From positions 1,054,001-1,118,000 of the forward strand of contig NZ_JAGJBY010000002.1 in NCBI RefSeq assembly GCF_020010905.1: DNA of 64,000 bases, read 5' to 3'. The DNA comes from Streptomyces acidiscabies. GTDB taxonomy: Bacteria > Actinomycetota > Actinomycetes > Streptomycetales > Streptomycetaceae. The notes beneath the pieces are model-generated. The model saw only the letters and a list, made by a program, of their open reading frames with translations, did no database searches and was not told where the DNA came from. Below are positions 1 through 8,661 of this stretch, piece by piece. How positions within the stretch are numbered: position 1 is the first letter of the stretch; each line of letters begins with the position of its first letter. A program made the position numbers and the translations under genes.

Positions 1-54
1 GGTACGGACGGTCGCTCCACCCTCGTTCTCCGCACTGCTGACGTCGGTGCTCAT
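1..54 (-). CDS. dasR: DasR, GntR-family regulator (5' end only)
   Basis: Only the first 18 codons are present; the gene runs off the left edge. They translate to MSTDVSSAENEGGATVRT, which matches my memory of the N-terminus of Streptomyces DasR, the GntR/HutC repressor that senses glucosamine-phosphate and controls chitin and N-acetylglucosamine use. The ATG is preceded on this strand by a GGAAGG ribosome-binding site. The gene is divergent from the GH3 hydrolase to its right. No domain is visible in so short a piece, so the call rests on the N-terminal match plus the DasR boxes near both neighbouring amino-sugar genes. Confidence 0.82.
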   Translation of the reverse strand, partial: MSTDVSSAENEGGATVRT

Positions 55-236
55 GGCCTGCCTTCCCGGCTCGCACGGGCCGACCTCCCGTCGGCCGCGG
101 CTCACATCGTGGCACGGGATCGTGTGTACGGGTGCCCGTACGGCCAGGTCGGTTCCGGTCTCGGCCGGTAAGAACTCCCTGCGTACGGCGTCCCGGCCCT
201 TGACACGGCCCTTGGTCCGGTCCAAGCTCGCGATGC

Positions 237-248
237 TGGTCTACACCA
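237..248. promoter_or_regulatory. DasR-responsive element (dre) upstream of dasD
   Basis: TGGTCTACACCA differs at one position from the dre palindrome core TGGTCTAGACCA. It lies 14 bp before the TTG start of the GH3 gene and about 180 bp from the dasR start. A TTGACA hexamer at 200-205 could be a -35 element, placing the box at or just after the promoter, which suits repression. The motif is seen; DasR binding is inferred. Confidence 0.75.
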
Positions 249-262
249 TTCGGAGGGTGGCC

Positions 263-1732
263 TTGGCGGAGACGACTGTGACCCGGGACGCCCTCGCCGT
301 CCTCCAGCCCGGCTTCACCGGGACGACCGCCCCCGACTGGCTGCTGCGCCGCCTCGACGAGGGCCTCGCCGCCGTCGGCCTCTTCGCCCGCAACATCGCC
401 GGTCCCCGGCAACTCGCCGACCTCACGGCCGAGTTGCGCAAGGTCCGGCCGGACGTGGTGATCGCCGTCGACGAGGAGGGGGGCGACGTCACCCGCCTCG
501 AAGCGCGCCGGGGGTCCTCCTTCCCCGGCAGCCTCGCGCTCGGCGTCGTCGACGACACCGGCCTCACGCACTCCGTCGCCGCCGAGCTGGGGCGCCGGCT
601 CGCCGAGTGCGGGGTCACCCTCGACTGGGCGCCCTCCGCGGACGTCAACACCGACCCCGACAACCCCGTCATCGGCGTACGCTCCTTCGGCGCCGACCCG
701 GCGCTGGTCGCGCGGCACACCGCCGCGTACGTCGCCGGGCTCCAGTCCGCCGGGGTCGCCGCCTGCGCCAAGCACTTCCCCGGGCACGGGGACACGTCCG
801 TCGACTCCCACGAGTCGCTGCCGCGCATCGACGTGCCGTACGAGACGCTGGCCGCCCGCGACCTGCCGCCCTTCCGCGCGGCCGTCTCCGCCGGGGTCCG
901 CGCGATCATGACCGCCCACATCCTCACCCCCGCCCTGGACCCCACCCGCCCCGCGACCCTCTCCCGCCGCACCCTCGACCTCCTGCGCCACGACCTCGGC
1001 TACGACGGCCTGATCATCACCGACGGCATGGAGATGCGGGCGGTGGCCGACACGTACGGCGTCGAACGGGGCGCGGTCCTCGCGATCGACGCGGGGGCGG
1101 ACGCGATCTGCGTGGGCGGGGGATTGTCGGACGGCGAGACGGTGATCCGCCTGCGGGACGCCCTGGTGACCGCGGTCCACACGGGAGACCTCGCGGAGGA
1201 ACGGCTGGCGGAGGCGGCGGGGAGGGTACGGGCGCTGGCGCGGTGGACGACGACGGCCACGCGGGCCCACTTGGCCGCGAACCCGGGCATCGGCCTGGAG
1301 GCGGCTCGAAGAGCGCTCCGGGTGACCTGCCCGGAGAACCTCCCGCTGATGGCGCCCCCTTACGTCGCCGCCTTCACCCCGCTGGCGAACATGGCCGTGG
1401 GCGACGAGACCCCGTGGGGCCTGGCCCCGGCCCTGGCCGAACTCCTCCCCGGCACCGGCACCGGCACGTTCACGGGCCTTGAGGCGGGCCGCGAGGCCCT
1501 GTCGGCGGCGGCCGACCGCCGGATCGTCGCCGTGGTCCGCGACGAACACCGCCACCCCTGGATGTCCACGGCCCTCACCACCCTCCTCGACGCCCGCCCC
1601 GACACGGTCGTCGTGGAAATGGGCGTCCCCCACGCCACCCCCCGAGGCGCGGCCCACATCGCGACGTACGGCGCGGCGAGGGTGTGCGGCTGGGCTGCGG
1701 CGGAGGTGATCGCGGGGGTGCGGGGCGCTTAG
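263..1732 (+). CDS. dasD: Glycoside hydrolase family 3 beta-N-acetylglucosaminidase-like protein
   Basis: Likely cleaves terminal beta-N-acetylglucosamine from chitin or peptidoglycan fragments. The NagZ-type signature KHFPGHGDT followed by SH is present, as is the IITDGMEM segment that carries the nucleophile aspartate in GH3 enzymes. The TTG at 263 is chosen because GGAGGG sits 5 nt upstream; a longer reading from 47 adds a low-quality N-terminus that would cover the promoter and the DasR box. The product is 489 aa, longer than minimal NagZ, with an additional C-terminal domain. No signal peptide is evident. Position next to dasR and nagB, plus the dre box, supports a place in the DasR regulon. 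It ends 9 bp from the convergent nagB. Confidence 0.85.
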   Translation: MAETTVTRDALAVLQPGFTGTTAPDWLLRRLDEGLAAVGLFARNIAGPRQLADLTAELRKVRPDVVIAVDEEGGDVTRLEARRGSSFPGSLALGVVDDTGLTHSVAAELGRRLAECGVTLDWAPSADVNTDPDNPVIGVRSFGADPALVARHTAAYVAGLQSAGVAACAKHFPGHGDTSVDSHESLPRIDVPYETLAARDLPPFRAAVSAGVRAIMTAHILTPALDPTRPATLSRRTLDLLRHDLGYDGLIITDGMEMRAVADTYGVERGAVLAIDAGADAICVGGGLSDGETVIRLRDALVTAVHTGDLAEERLAEAAGRVRALARWTTTATRAHLAANPGIGLEAARRALRVTCPENLPLMAPPYVAAFTPLANMAVGDETPWGLAPALAELLPGTGTGTFTGLEAGREALSAAADRRIVAVVRDEHRHPWMSTALTTLLDARPDTVVVEMGVPHATPRGAAHIATYGAARVCGWAAAEVIAGVRGA

Positions 1733-1741
1733 GGGACCTTC

Positions 1742-2527
1742 TCAGATCCCCTGCCACTCCGGCTTGTTGTCGAACGTGTGCCGGAAATAGTCCGCCAGCT
1801 TCAGCTTCGACGCCGCCGCCTCGTCCGCCACGATCGTCGCGTGCGGGTGGAGCTGGAGCGCCGAGGCGGGGCAGATCGCTGCCACGGGGCCTTCGACGGT
1901 GGCCGCCACCGCGTCCGCCTTGCCCTCGCCCGTGGCCAGGAGGACCAGGTGGCGGGCCTCCAGGATCGTGCCGATGCCCTGGGTGATGACGTGGTGGGGG
2001 ACCTGGGCGATGTCGTCGTCGAAGAAGCGGGCGTTGTCGACGCGGGTCTGCTGCGTGAGGGTCTTGATGCGGGTGCGGGAGGAGAGCGAGGAGCAGGGCT
2101 CGTTGAAGCCGATGTGGCCGTCCGTACCGATGCCGAGGAGCTGGAGGTCCACCCCGCCGGCCTCCGCGAGCGCACGGTCGTACGTCGCGCACGCCGCCTG
2201 GATGTCGTCCGCCGCGCCGTCCGGCCCGAGGAAGGCGGACATCGGGATGCCGAGCGGCGTGAGGACCTCGCGGCGCAGGACCGAGCGGTAGGACTCGGGG
2301 TGCTCGGCGGGCAGTCCCACGTACTCGTCGAGCTGCGCTATCCGTACGGCGGAGACGTCCGCCCCGCCCGCGCGGACCCGCGCCGCGAGCGCCTGGTAGA
2401 CCGGCAGCGGAGTGGACCCCGTGGCCACCCCGAGCAGGGCGTCGGGCTTACGGCCCACCAGCCGCGCAATGGCCTCGGCGACGAGCTCCCCGCCGGCGGC
2501 GGCGTCCGGGACGATCACAACTTCCAC
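1742..2527 (-). CDS. nagB: Glucosamine-6-phosphate deaminase NagB
   Basis: Converts glucosamine-6-phosphate to fructose-6-phosphate and ammonia, joining amino-sugar catabolism to glycolysis. The 261-aa product is full length for the family. It shows the phosphate-loop segment GVATGSTPLPVY, the LDEYVGL motif with the acidic catalytic residues, and GIGTDGHIGFNEP near the middle. The GTG at 2527 begins VEVVIVPD, the usual start of Streptomyces NagB; upstream in-frame codons are low quality and would swallow the dre box. Transcribed away from the sensor kinase and towards dasD. The DasR box about 40 bp upstream indicates control by DasR. Confidence 0.95.
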   Translation of the reverse strand: MEVVIVPDAAAGGELVAEAIARLVGRKPDALLGVATGSTPLPVYQALAARVRAGGADVSAVRIAQLDEYVGLPAEHPESYRSVLRREVLTPLGIPMSAFLGPDGAADDIQAACATYDRALAEAGGVDLQLLGIGTDGHIGFNEPCSSLSSRTRIKTLTQQTRVDNARFFDDDIAQVPHHVITQGIGTILEARHLVLLATGEGKADAVAATVEGPVAAICPASALQLHPHATIVADEAAASKLKLADYFRHTFDNKPEWQGI

Positions 2528-3040
2528 GCTGGCCTGCCGTTCTGAGGACGATCCGAAAAGGACATGTGGTTTAGACCACTCTAATCTAGCCGACCCCTTC
2601 CGGCCTCGGGGGTGTCGTCCGTCTGTCGGTCCGCTGAACATCCGCCGGAATCCGCCCGGGGACCGCCGAAATTGCCCCGCCGATCAGTCCCCCCACGGGA
2701 ACCCGCACAGGCTAGGCTGCGTTGGAACGTGCAGAGCGTTCGACTCATTACGGCTTCCGCTCTCCCCGCACAGGAGGGCGGACCGAGGACCCGGTGCTCT
2801 CTGCCCTGACTGCTCCGGTTCCTCACCTTTCGGCCGATCGGGACCGCACACCCCGTGGCCGGGATTGCTCCGGGCTGCGGTGCCGCGAGGGTTGAGGGTC
2901 CCTCCAGGCGCCGCGGCCCGCGGGTGTTTCCGGGGGCATACTCCCGGGCGCTCCCCGGGTATGCCGTGACGATGGGATTCAGCACATCGTACGAACGCCG
3001 TATTTCAGCCAGCGACAAACCGGCGGGTACGCTCGCCCAT
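2528..3040. other. Intergenic region between nagB and the divergent sensor kinase
   Basis: About 510 bp with promoters implied in both directions. The nagB side holds the DasR box. In-frame extensions of both flanking genes enter this stretch but are proline/arginine-rich and not conserved-looking. I see no RNA gene, repeat or further hairpin that I can support. Confidence 0.5.
2565..2580. promoter_or_regulatory. DasR-responsive element (dre) upstream of nagB
   Basis: TGTGGTTTAGACCACT contains TGGTTTAGACCA (2567-2578), one base away from the perfect dre core, with the usual downstream CT. It is 38 bp upstream of the nagB GTG. A dre in front of nagB is established for Streptomyces DasR; here the match is direct. 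Confidence 0.85.
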
Positions 3041-4516
3041 GTGCCCTCCATGAACGAACTCGTACGCCAGCACACAGCCCTGGACGACTCCGACCTGGAG
3101 TGGCTGCACCTGCTGGTCTCGGAGTGGCAGCTGCTCTCCGACCTCTCCTTCGCCGACCTGGTGCTGTGGGTCCCGACGAGCGACGGCACGCGGTACGTCT
3201 CGGTGGCGCAGATGCGCCCCAACACGGGCCCCACCTCCTATCAGGACGACATGGTCGGCCACCTGGTTCCCCGCGGCCGGCGCCCGCTGCTCGACGTCGC
3301 CCTCGACGAGGGCCGTATCGTCCGCGAGGGCGACCCGGAGTGGCGCGAGGAGGTCCCCGTACGGGTCGAGTCGATCCCCGTACGGCGTGAGGGCCGCGTC
3401 CTCGGTGTCATCGCGCGCAACACGAACCTGCTGACCGTCCGCACCCCGAGCCGTCTGGAGCTGACCTACCTCCAGAGCGCCTCCGACCTCGCGCAGATGA
3501 TCGCGGCGGGCGCGTTCCCGTTCGCCGGCCAGCAGATGGACATGGACGCCGCGCCCCGCGCCGGTGACGGCCTGATCCGCCTCGACGCGGACGGCATCGT
3601 GCAGTACGCCTCGCCGAACGCCCTCTCCGCGTACCACCGCATGGGCCTCGCCTCCGACCTCGTGGGCCACAACCTCGGGCTGACGACGGCCGAACTCGCG
3701 CCCACGCGCGGGCCGGTGGACGAGGCGCTCGCCAAGGTCGCGAGCGGCTGGGCGCCCCGTGAGTTCGAGGTCGAGGCGAACGACGGGGTGATCCAGTTCC
3801 GCGCGATCCCCCTCAAGCCCAAGGGCACGCGCATCGGTTCGCTGGTCCTGCTCCGGGACGTGACCGAACTGCGCCGCCGCGAGCGGGAGTTGATCACGAA
3901 GGACGCGACCATCCGGGAGATCCACCACCGGGTGAAGAACAACCTCCAGACGGTGGCCGCCCTGCTCAGGCTCCAGGCCCGCCGGATCGAGTCCGAGCGG
4001 GGGCGCGAGGCGCTGGAGGAGGCGGTGCGGCGGGTCGGGTCGATCGCCATCGTCCACGAGACGCTGTCTCAGAACCTGGACGAGCGCGTGGAGTTCGACG
4101 AGATCGCCGACCGGGTGCTCGCGATGGTCGCCGAGATCTCGCCGGGCAAGGTGACCGGGCGGCGCACCGGGCGGTTCGGGATTCTCGACGCCGAGGTGGC
4201 CACGCCGCTGTCGATGGTCCTCACCGAGATCCTCCAGAACGCGCTGGAGCACGGCTTCCGCGAGGGGGAGACCGGGACCGTCGAGGTGACGGCCGTGCGC
4301 GGCGGCACGACGAAGGACGCGCGGCTGCTCGTCACCGTCCAGGACGACGGGGTGGGGCTGCCCGAGGGGTTCGACCCGCAGGTCTCCGGCAACCTGGGGC
4401 TCCAGATCGTACGGACCCTGGTGGAGGGGGAGTTGGGGGGCAGCTTCGACATGGTGCCGGGGCCCGAGGGGGGTACGCGGGTGATCCTGGACGTGCCGGT
4501 GCGGGCGCAGAAGTGA
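3041..4516 (+). CDS. PdtaS-like sensor histidine kinase (HisKA_2/HWE type)
   Basis: Cytosolic sensor kinase of about 491 aa. It has an N-terminal GAF-like sensory domain (about residues 5-165), a PAS domain (about 180-280), and a HisKA_2 phosphoacceptor box IREIHHRVKNNLQTVA with the first His near residue 295. A C-terminal HATPase follows (QNALEH N-box, DDGVGLP, NLGLQIV). No membrane segment. The domain order and many blocks (EWQLLSDLSFADL, RPNTGPT) match mycobacterial PdtaS, whose partner is an RNA-binding ANTAR regulator; none is encoded here. GTG 3041 is preferred because GGCGGGT lies 12 nt upstream; ATG 3050 is the alternative. A hairpin follows the stop. Confidence 0.88.
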   Translation: MPSMNELVRQHTALDDSDLEWLHLLVSEWQLLSDLSFADLVLWVPTSDGTRYVSVAQMRPNTGPTSYQDDMVGHLVPRGRRPLLDVALDEGRIVREGDPEWREEVPVRVESIPVRREGRVLGVIARNTNLLTVRTPSRLELTYLQSASDLAQMIAAGAFPFAGQQMDMDAAPRAGDGLIRLDADGIVQYASPNALSAYHRMGLASDLVGHNLGLTTAELAPTRGPVDEALAKVASGWAPREFEVEANDGVIQFRAIPLKPKGTRIGSLVLLRDVTELRRRERELITKDATIREIHHRVKNNLQTVAALLRLQARRIESERGREALEEAVRRVGSIAIVHETLSQNLDERVEFDEIADRVLAMVAEISPGKVTGRRTGRFGILDAEVATPLSMVLTEILQNALEHGFREGETGTVEVTAVRGGTTKDARLLVTVQDDGVGLPEGFDPQVSGNLGLQIVRTLVEGELGGSFDMVPGPEGGTRVILDVPVRAQK

Positions 4517-4535
4517 CGGCCGCCGGACAGCAAAG

Positions 4536-4562
4536 AGCCCCGGACCCATGCGGGCCGGGGCT
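4536..4562. terminator. Bidirectional hairpin terminator
   Basis: AGCCCCGG (4536-4543) pairs perfectly with CCGGGGCT (4555-4562) across an 11-nt loop, between the convergent sensor kinase and wblE. There is no U-run, as is common in Streptomyces. Confidence 0.7.
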
Positions 4563-4706
4563 AGTGCTCCCTGCTGCGGTACTCGTGCATGTGGTGCAAG
4601 TCGTACTGAGCGCTTGGGGGTACTGCGCGCTGCGGTTCGGGGGCGGGAGCTGCGTACGTGCTGTACGCGCCGCCAACCTCAGGCTGTTTTCCGCGGGGCG
4701 GACGGG

Positions 4707-4964
4707 TCAGGCGGTGGCCTGACGGGCCCGGTTGCGGGCGGCGCGGCGCTTCATCGCACGACGCTCGTCCTCGCTGAGACCACCCCAGACGCCGGAGTCC
4801 TGACCGGACTCGAGCGCCCACTGCAGACACTGGTCCATGACGGGACAGCGGCGGCAGACGGCCTTGGCTTCCTCGATCTGCAGCAGCGCAGGACCGGTGT
4901 TGCCGATGGGGAAGAAGAGCTCGGGGTCTTCCTCGCGGCAAACGGCGTTGTGACGCCAGTCCAT
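4707..4964 (-). CDS. wblE: WhiB-family iron-sulfur transcription factor WblE (WhiB1 type)
   Basis: An 85-aa protein with the four WhiB cysteines at C9, C37, C40 and C46 (pattern C-x27-C-x2-C-x5-C) for a [4Fe-4S] cluster. It also has the turn motif GVWGG at 58-62 and a basic C-terminal tail (KRRAARNRAR) for DNA contact. WhiB1/WblE proteins bind the primary sigma factor region 4 and respond to nitric oxide; this is family knowledge. Sequence and position between the PdtaS-like kinase and the lipid kinase match wblE of other streptomycetes. ATG 4964 has AGGAGAGG upstream. Confidence 0.95.
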   Translation of the reverse strand: MDWRHNAVCREEDPELFFPIGNTGPALLQIEEAKAVCRRCPVMDQCLQWALESGQDSGVWGGLSEDERRAMKRRAARNRARQATA

Positions 4965-5286
4965 GGCTGCTACCTCTCCTTGGGTGTTACGTGCAGGTTG
5001 CTTGTGAATGTGAACGCTTTCACGAATCCCTCAACAAGGGAAGGGCCACCAGCCAGATACGCCTGGCGCGGTCCTGGTGTCGTGAAGAGGGGTTCCGGTG
5101 ATCAGTGGATGCCGGTGTTGCGGGCTGTCCCGATCGCCACGTAGAGACTCGCAAACCTCAGCGGCGGATACAACCCCTTCTGGAAAGTTTTTTTTGATTC
5201 CTCGGTGTCGACTGGGTCACAGCCGTACTTCCAAGGGGTGGACCCTGGCCTAAACGTTCGAGTGAAAGGACTTCCGCCCTTTCTGC
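4965..5286. other. wblE promoter region
   Basis: About 320 bp between the start of wblE and the end of the lipid kinase gene, both on the minus strand. It is noticeably less GC-rich than its surroundings, with a T8 run at 5189-5196 and a GTGAACGCTTTCAC palindrome at about 5010-5023. It must carry the wblE promoter. No convincing gene is present; a 62-codon minus reading at 5102-5290 looks spurious. Confidence 0.5.
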
Positions 5287-6255
5287 TCACACAATCACAC
5301 GCAGTGCCCGGCGTACGCCTGTGAACGTCACGCTGGTTCGCAGTCCGAGGTGGTCTCCGTCCATCTGGAGCGGGAGTGGCACCTTCGAATGCAAGGTGAA
5401 CTGGTCCACGTCATGGAGGGAGACCGCGTGCTTGCCCTGGGGGCCCTTCTCGGGGGACGAAAGGAGCAATTGGGTCGCATACCGGGCAAGTGCGGGGCCG
5501 GACAGGCGGCTGAGACCCAGTACGTCGAGGGCAGTATCGAACGAGGCCTTAGGTGACGCGTACACCGGGCGATTGCCCAGATAGGTCCACGGAGCCGTGT
5601 TGCAGACTATGGACATCACCAAATCGGTCACGGGTTCTTCTCCGGCCCGTTCGAGGGTGATCGTTCCGTGTCGCCGGTGCGGTTCTCCGAAAAACTGACG
5701 GAGTGCCTGCTGAAGGTAAAGAGCGTGTGTGGATTTCCTTCCACGTTCCCGTTGTTGCTCCACCCGGCCGATGACTTTCGCGTCGAATCCCAGGCCGGCG
5801 TTGAAGGTGAACCACCGTGCGGGGACGGCCTCGTCCTCCGTCCCCGGGGTGCCCGACGCCAAACCCAGGCCCACGGTCCGCTCGCTGCCCTGCCGCAGCG
5901 CGTCCAGCAGGGCGCCGGTCGCCTCCACGGGGTCGTTCGGCAGGCCCAGGGCTCTCGCGAACACGTTCGTCGATCCGCCGGGGACGACCGCGAGGCCCGG
6001 CAGCCGCTCGGGGTCGGGGCCGCCGGTGAGGAGGCCGTTCACGACCTCGTTGATCGTGCCGTCGCCCCCCAGTGCGACGACCAGATCGATGTCCGAACTC
6101 GTCGCCGCCTGCCGGCCGAGGTCCCTCGCGTGTCCGCGGTACTCCGTGGTCACCGCTTCCAGCTTCATCTCGCTCGCCAGCGCGTGGATCAGGACATCGC
6201 GCGTACGCGCACTCGTAGTCGTCGCCGCCGGATTGACCACAAGAAGTGCACGCAT
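5287..6255 (-). CDS. Diacylglycerol/lipid kinase family protein (YegS/DagK type)
   Basis: Likely phosphorylates a lipid such as diacylglycerol using ATP. The 322-aa protein shows the DAGK catalytic signatures: LLVVNP at residue 4, the nucleotide loop GGDGTINEVVNG at 63-74, and GGSTNVFAR at 93-101. A C-terminal beta-sandwich domain (about 140-315) contains PLPLQMDGDHLG, typical of this family. No membrane segment is visible. It starts at ATG 6255. The gene sits alone on the minus strand, as an orthologue does next to wblE in S. coelicolor. The lipid substrate cannot be told from sequence. Confidence 0.88.
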   Translation of the reverse strand: MRALLVVNPAATTTSARTRDVLIHALASEMKLEAVTTEYRGHARDLGRQAATSSDIDLVVALGGDGTINEVVNGLLTGGPDPERLPGLAVVPGGSTNVFARALGLPNDPVEATGALLDALRQGSERTVGLGLASGTPGTEDEAVPARWFTFNAGLGFDAKVIGRVEQQRERGRKSTHALYLQQALRQFFGEPHRRHGTITLERAGEEPVTDLVMSIVCNTAPWTYLGNRPVYASPKASFDTALDVLGLSRLSGPALARYATQLLLSSPEKGPQGKHAVSLHDVDQFTLHSKVPLPLQMDGDHLGLRTSVTFTGVRRALRVIV

Positions 6256-6452
6256 GGATTGCAGCGTACCTACTGGGTGGTACCGGGCACAGGTCGAGGT
6301 AGGGGAGGGGTAAGAGATCAGGACGTGAGTCTCGACACGGGGCGGGGGCGTGTGGAGGTGGACGGGGGGCGTGCGGGTGGGCGGGTGCTTCGGGGGACCG
6401 GGGTTCCGACGCGGGGAGCCGTGCCTCGGGGGCGGCCCGATACGCTTCAGGC

Positions 6453-6956
6453 GTGAGCAGTGAAAAGGCGCCCAAGCCCTCCCGGAACCCCGACGCGGCG
6501 GAGGGGACGGCCCCCACGGCCCCCACGGCCCCCACGGCTCCCACGGCTCCCGACGGGCCCCGGCCCCGCAGGCTGACGTACGCCGCTGTGCTGGCCGGTC
6601 TTGAGGGCGTGGCGTTGCTGGCGGGCGGGGTGTGGATGCTGGTCGTGGGCGTCAGCGGGGACGCGGACGACCGTCAGGGCGCGGTCACCGGAGGGATCAC
6701 CCTCGCCGTCCTTGCCCTGCTGCCGCTGCTCGCCGCGCGGGGCCTGCTGAACCGCCGCAGCTGGAGCCGGGGCCCCGCCGTGGTCACCCAGGTCATGGCC
6801 CTGCCGGTGGCCTACAACCTGCTCCAAGCCGACAGCGTCGCCATCCCGGCGGGGATCGCCCTGGGTGTCGTGGCGATCGTGGCCCTGGTCCTGCTGGTCA
6901 ACCCCGAGACGACCCGGGCCCTGGGGATCCGGGGCCCGGGCAACGCTCAGGAATAA
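6453..6956 (+). CDS. Small integral membrane protein of unknown function
   Basis: 167 aa with four predicted membrane helices (about residues 45-67, 80-97, 107-125 and 130-150). The cytoplasmic N-terminal tail is disordered and contains five tandem TAP tripeptides (residues 20-34), encoded by imperfect 9-bp repeats at about 6508-6555. GTG 6453 is the natural start. It ends 3 bp from the convergent sigma-factor gene. A conserved hypothetical lies at this place in other streptomycetes; I recognise no functional motif. Confidence 0.75.
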   Translation: MSSEKAPKPSRNPDAAEGTAPTAPTAPTAPTAPDGPRPRRLTYAAVLAGLEGVALLAGGVWMLVVGVSGDADDRQGAVTGGITLAVLALLPLLAARGLLNRRSWSRGPAVVTQVMALPVAYNLLQADSVAIPAGIALGVVAIVALVLLVNPETTRALGIRGPGNAQE

Positions 6957-6959
6957 CCC

Positions 6960-7979
6960 TTACTCCTCCACCAGCAGCTTCTCCCGGAGCTGGGCCAGGG
7001 TGCGGGCCAGCAGGCGGGAGACGTGCATCTGGGAGATGCCGACCTCCTGGGCGATCTGCGACTGGGTCATGTTGCCGAAGAAGCGCAGCAGGAGGATCCG
7101 CTTCTCCCGGGGCGGGAGGTCCTCCAGCAGGGGCTTGAGGGACTCGCGGTACTCGACGCCCTCCAGCGCCTCGTCCTCAGCGCCCAGGGTGTCCGCCACC
7201 GCCGGGGACTCGTCGTCCGTGTCGGGGACGTCCAGGGAGAGGGTCGAGTACGCGTTCGCGGACTCCAGGCCCTCCAGGACCTCCTCCTCCGAGATCGCCA
7301 GTTTCTCGGCGAGTTCGTGGACCGTGGGGGAGCGGCCGTGGAGCTGGGAGAGCTCGGCGGTCGCGGTGGTCAGCGACAGGCGCAGTTCCTGGAGGCGGCG
7401 CGGGACGCGGACGGCCCAGCCCTTGTCGCGGAAGTGCCGCTTGATCTCGCCGACGACCGTCGGGGTCGCGTACGTGGAGAACTCGACGCCGCGGTCGGGG
7501 TCGAAGCGGTCCACGGACTTGATGAGCCCGATCGTGGCGACCTGGGTCAGGTCGTCCAGCGGCTCGCCCCGGTTGCGGAACCTGCGCGCGAGGTGTTCGA
7601 CGAGCGGCAGATGCATCCGCACCAGCCGGTTGCGCAGCTCCGCGTACTCGGGACTGTCGTCCGCGAGGCCGCGCAGCACGACGAAGAGTGCCCGCGCCTC
7701 GCTGCGGTCCTGATGACCATGTGGCACGGCGGCCACGCCGCCCTGCTGATCGTCTCGCTCGTGCTCGCTCATCGTCCCGCCCGTCGCCCTTTGTCGAGCC
7801 GTTCTCCCGGCCCGGCCAGGGGTGCCCTGCGCACCGTCCCGCTCCCGCCCTTCGCCGCCCGGAGTGTGCTCCTCCGGATGCGGCCGGGCCTGTTCGGGAA
7901 TGCCGTCGACGCCGTCCGCCGTCCGCCGCAGGAAGCCCTCCTCGGTCGGCAGGCGCGCGCCCCGCTCATCGCCTTGCAC
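6960..7979 (-). CDS. sigH: SigB/SigF-family RNA polymerase sigma factor (SigH)
   Basis: Stress-type sigma factor. The conserved core includes region 2 (LVEHLARRFRNRG, DDLTQVATIGLIKSVDRFDP, EFSTYATPTVVGEIKRHFRD), region 3, and a region 4 helix-turn-helix (QSQIAQEVGISQMHVSRLL). Two starts are credible. GTG 7979 (339 aa) has GGGGACGG upstream and lies 17 nt after the anti-sigma stop. ATG 7772 (270 aa) starts at MSEHERDD, just before the conserved core. The extra 69 codons keep high third-position GC, so they look translated. S. coelicolor sigH is known to give several product sizes, so both may be used. It is co-transcribed with the anti-sigma gene upstream. Confidence 0.88.
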   Translation of the reverse strand: MQGDERGARLPTEEGFLRRTADGVDGIPEQARPHPEEHTPGGEGRERDGAQGTPGRAGRTARQRATGGTMSEHERDDQQGGVAAVPHGHQDRSEARALFVVLRGLADDSPEYAELRNRLVRMHLPLVEHLARRFRNRGEPLDDLTQVATIGLIKSVDRFDPDRGVEFSTYATPTVVGEIKRHFRDKGWAVRVPRRLQELRLSLTTATAELSQLHGRSPTVHELAEKLAISEEEVLEGLESANAYSTLSLDVPDTDDESPAVADTLGAEDEALEGVEYRESLKPLLEDLPPREKRILLLRFFGNMTQSQIAQEVGISQMHVSRLLARTLAQLREKLLVEE

Positions 7980-7996
7980 CGGCCCGTCCCCGTCCC

Positions 7997-8410
7997 TCAC
8001 GCCGGCCCGGGGCCCGCGCCGCGCTGTTTGTAGAGGCTGATCGAGACGGTCTTGTCGTCGTCGACGGCGGAGGACACCTTGCCCGCGAGCGCGGACAGCA
8101 CGGTCCACGCGAACGTGTCCCGCGCGGGTGCGTGGCCGTCCGTCGTCGGCGCGGAGACGGTCACCTCCAGCGAGTCGTCGACGAGGCGGAACACGCAGCC
8201 GAGCACCGAACCGGGCACGGCCTGCTGGAGCAGGATCGCGCACGCCTCGTCCACCGCGATGCGCAGGTCCTCGATCTCGTCCAGGGTGAAGTCCAAACGG
8301 GCCGCGAGGCCGGCCGTGGCCGTCCGCAGCACCGACAGGTAGGCACCCGCGGCCGGCAGCCGGACTTCCACGAAGTCCTGGGTCGCGGGCTCGCCTGCGA
8401 TCTGGGACAC
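7997..8410 (-). CDS. prsH: Anti-sigma factor, RsbW/HATPase_c_2 type
   Basis: 137 aa, a GHKL-fold serine-kinase-like protein that should bind and hold the adjacent sigma factor. The N-box is EIEDLRIAVDEACAILLQQA and the C-terminal half contains DTFAWTVLSALAGKVSS. GTG 8410 is chosen because GGAGGTGAGG, an unusually strong ribosome-binding site, directly precedes it; the longer reading to 8548 is basic and low-complexity. It is the first gene of the pair with sigH, matching the order of the S. coelicolor SigH antagonist (UshX/PrsH). An anti-anti-sigma partner is not encoded in this window. Confidence 0.88.
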   Translation of the reverse strand: MSQIAGEPATQDFVEVRLPAAGAYLSVLRTATAGLAARLDFTLDEIEDLRIAVDEACAILLQQAVPGSVLGCVFRLVDDSLEVTVSAPTTDGHAPARDTFAWTVLSALAGKVSSAVDDDKTVSISLYKQRGAGPGPA

Positions 8411-8661
8411 CCTCACCTCCAAGGTGGTACAAGCTGTTCGGGCCGAGGGTCGTCGCCCCCCGGAGTAACGCGAAGTGTGGTGCAGCGGTGACGCTATCGC
8501 GCTCACCAGCGTCCTGTCCCGGGACCCCGACCCCATGGCGTCACTCACAGTAAAACTCTGAATACGCTCCGTGTCTAGGGGGTCCGCGGGCCCAAATCGG
8601 AAGAGCGCGCGCCGGGTTGACGTACCCCGGCATCAGACTCTCGAACCGTACCCGCTCCCGA

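Noticed and set aside
47..262. Longer N-terminus for the GH3 enzyme
   Set aside because: It would start next to the dasR ATG and cover the dre box and promoter, and its sequence is unlike GH3 proteins.
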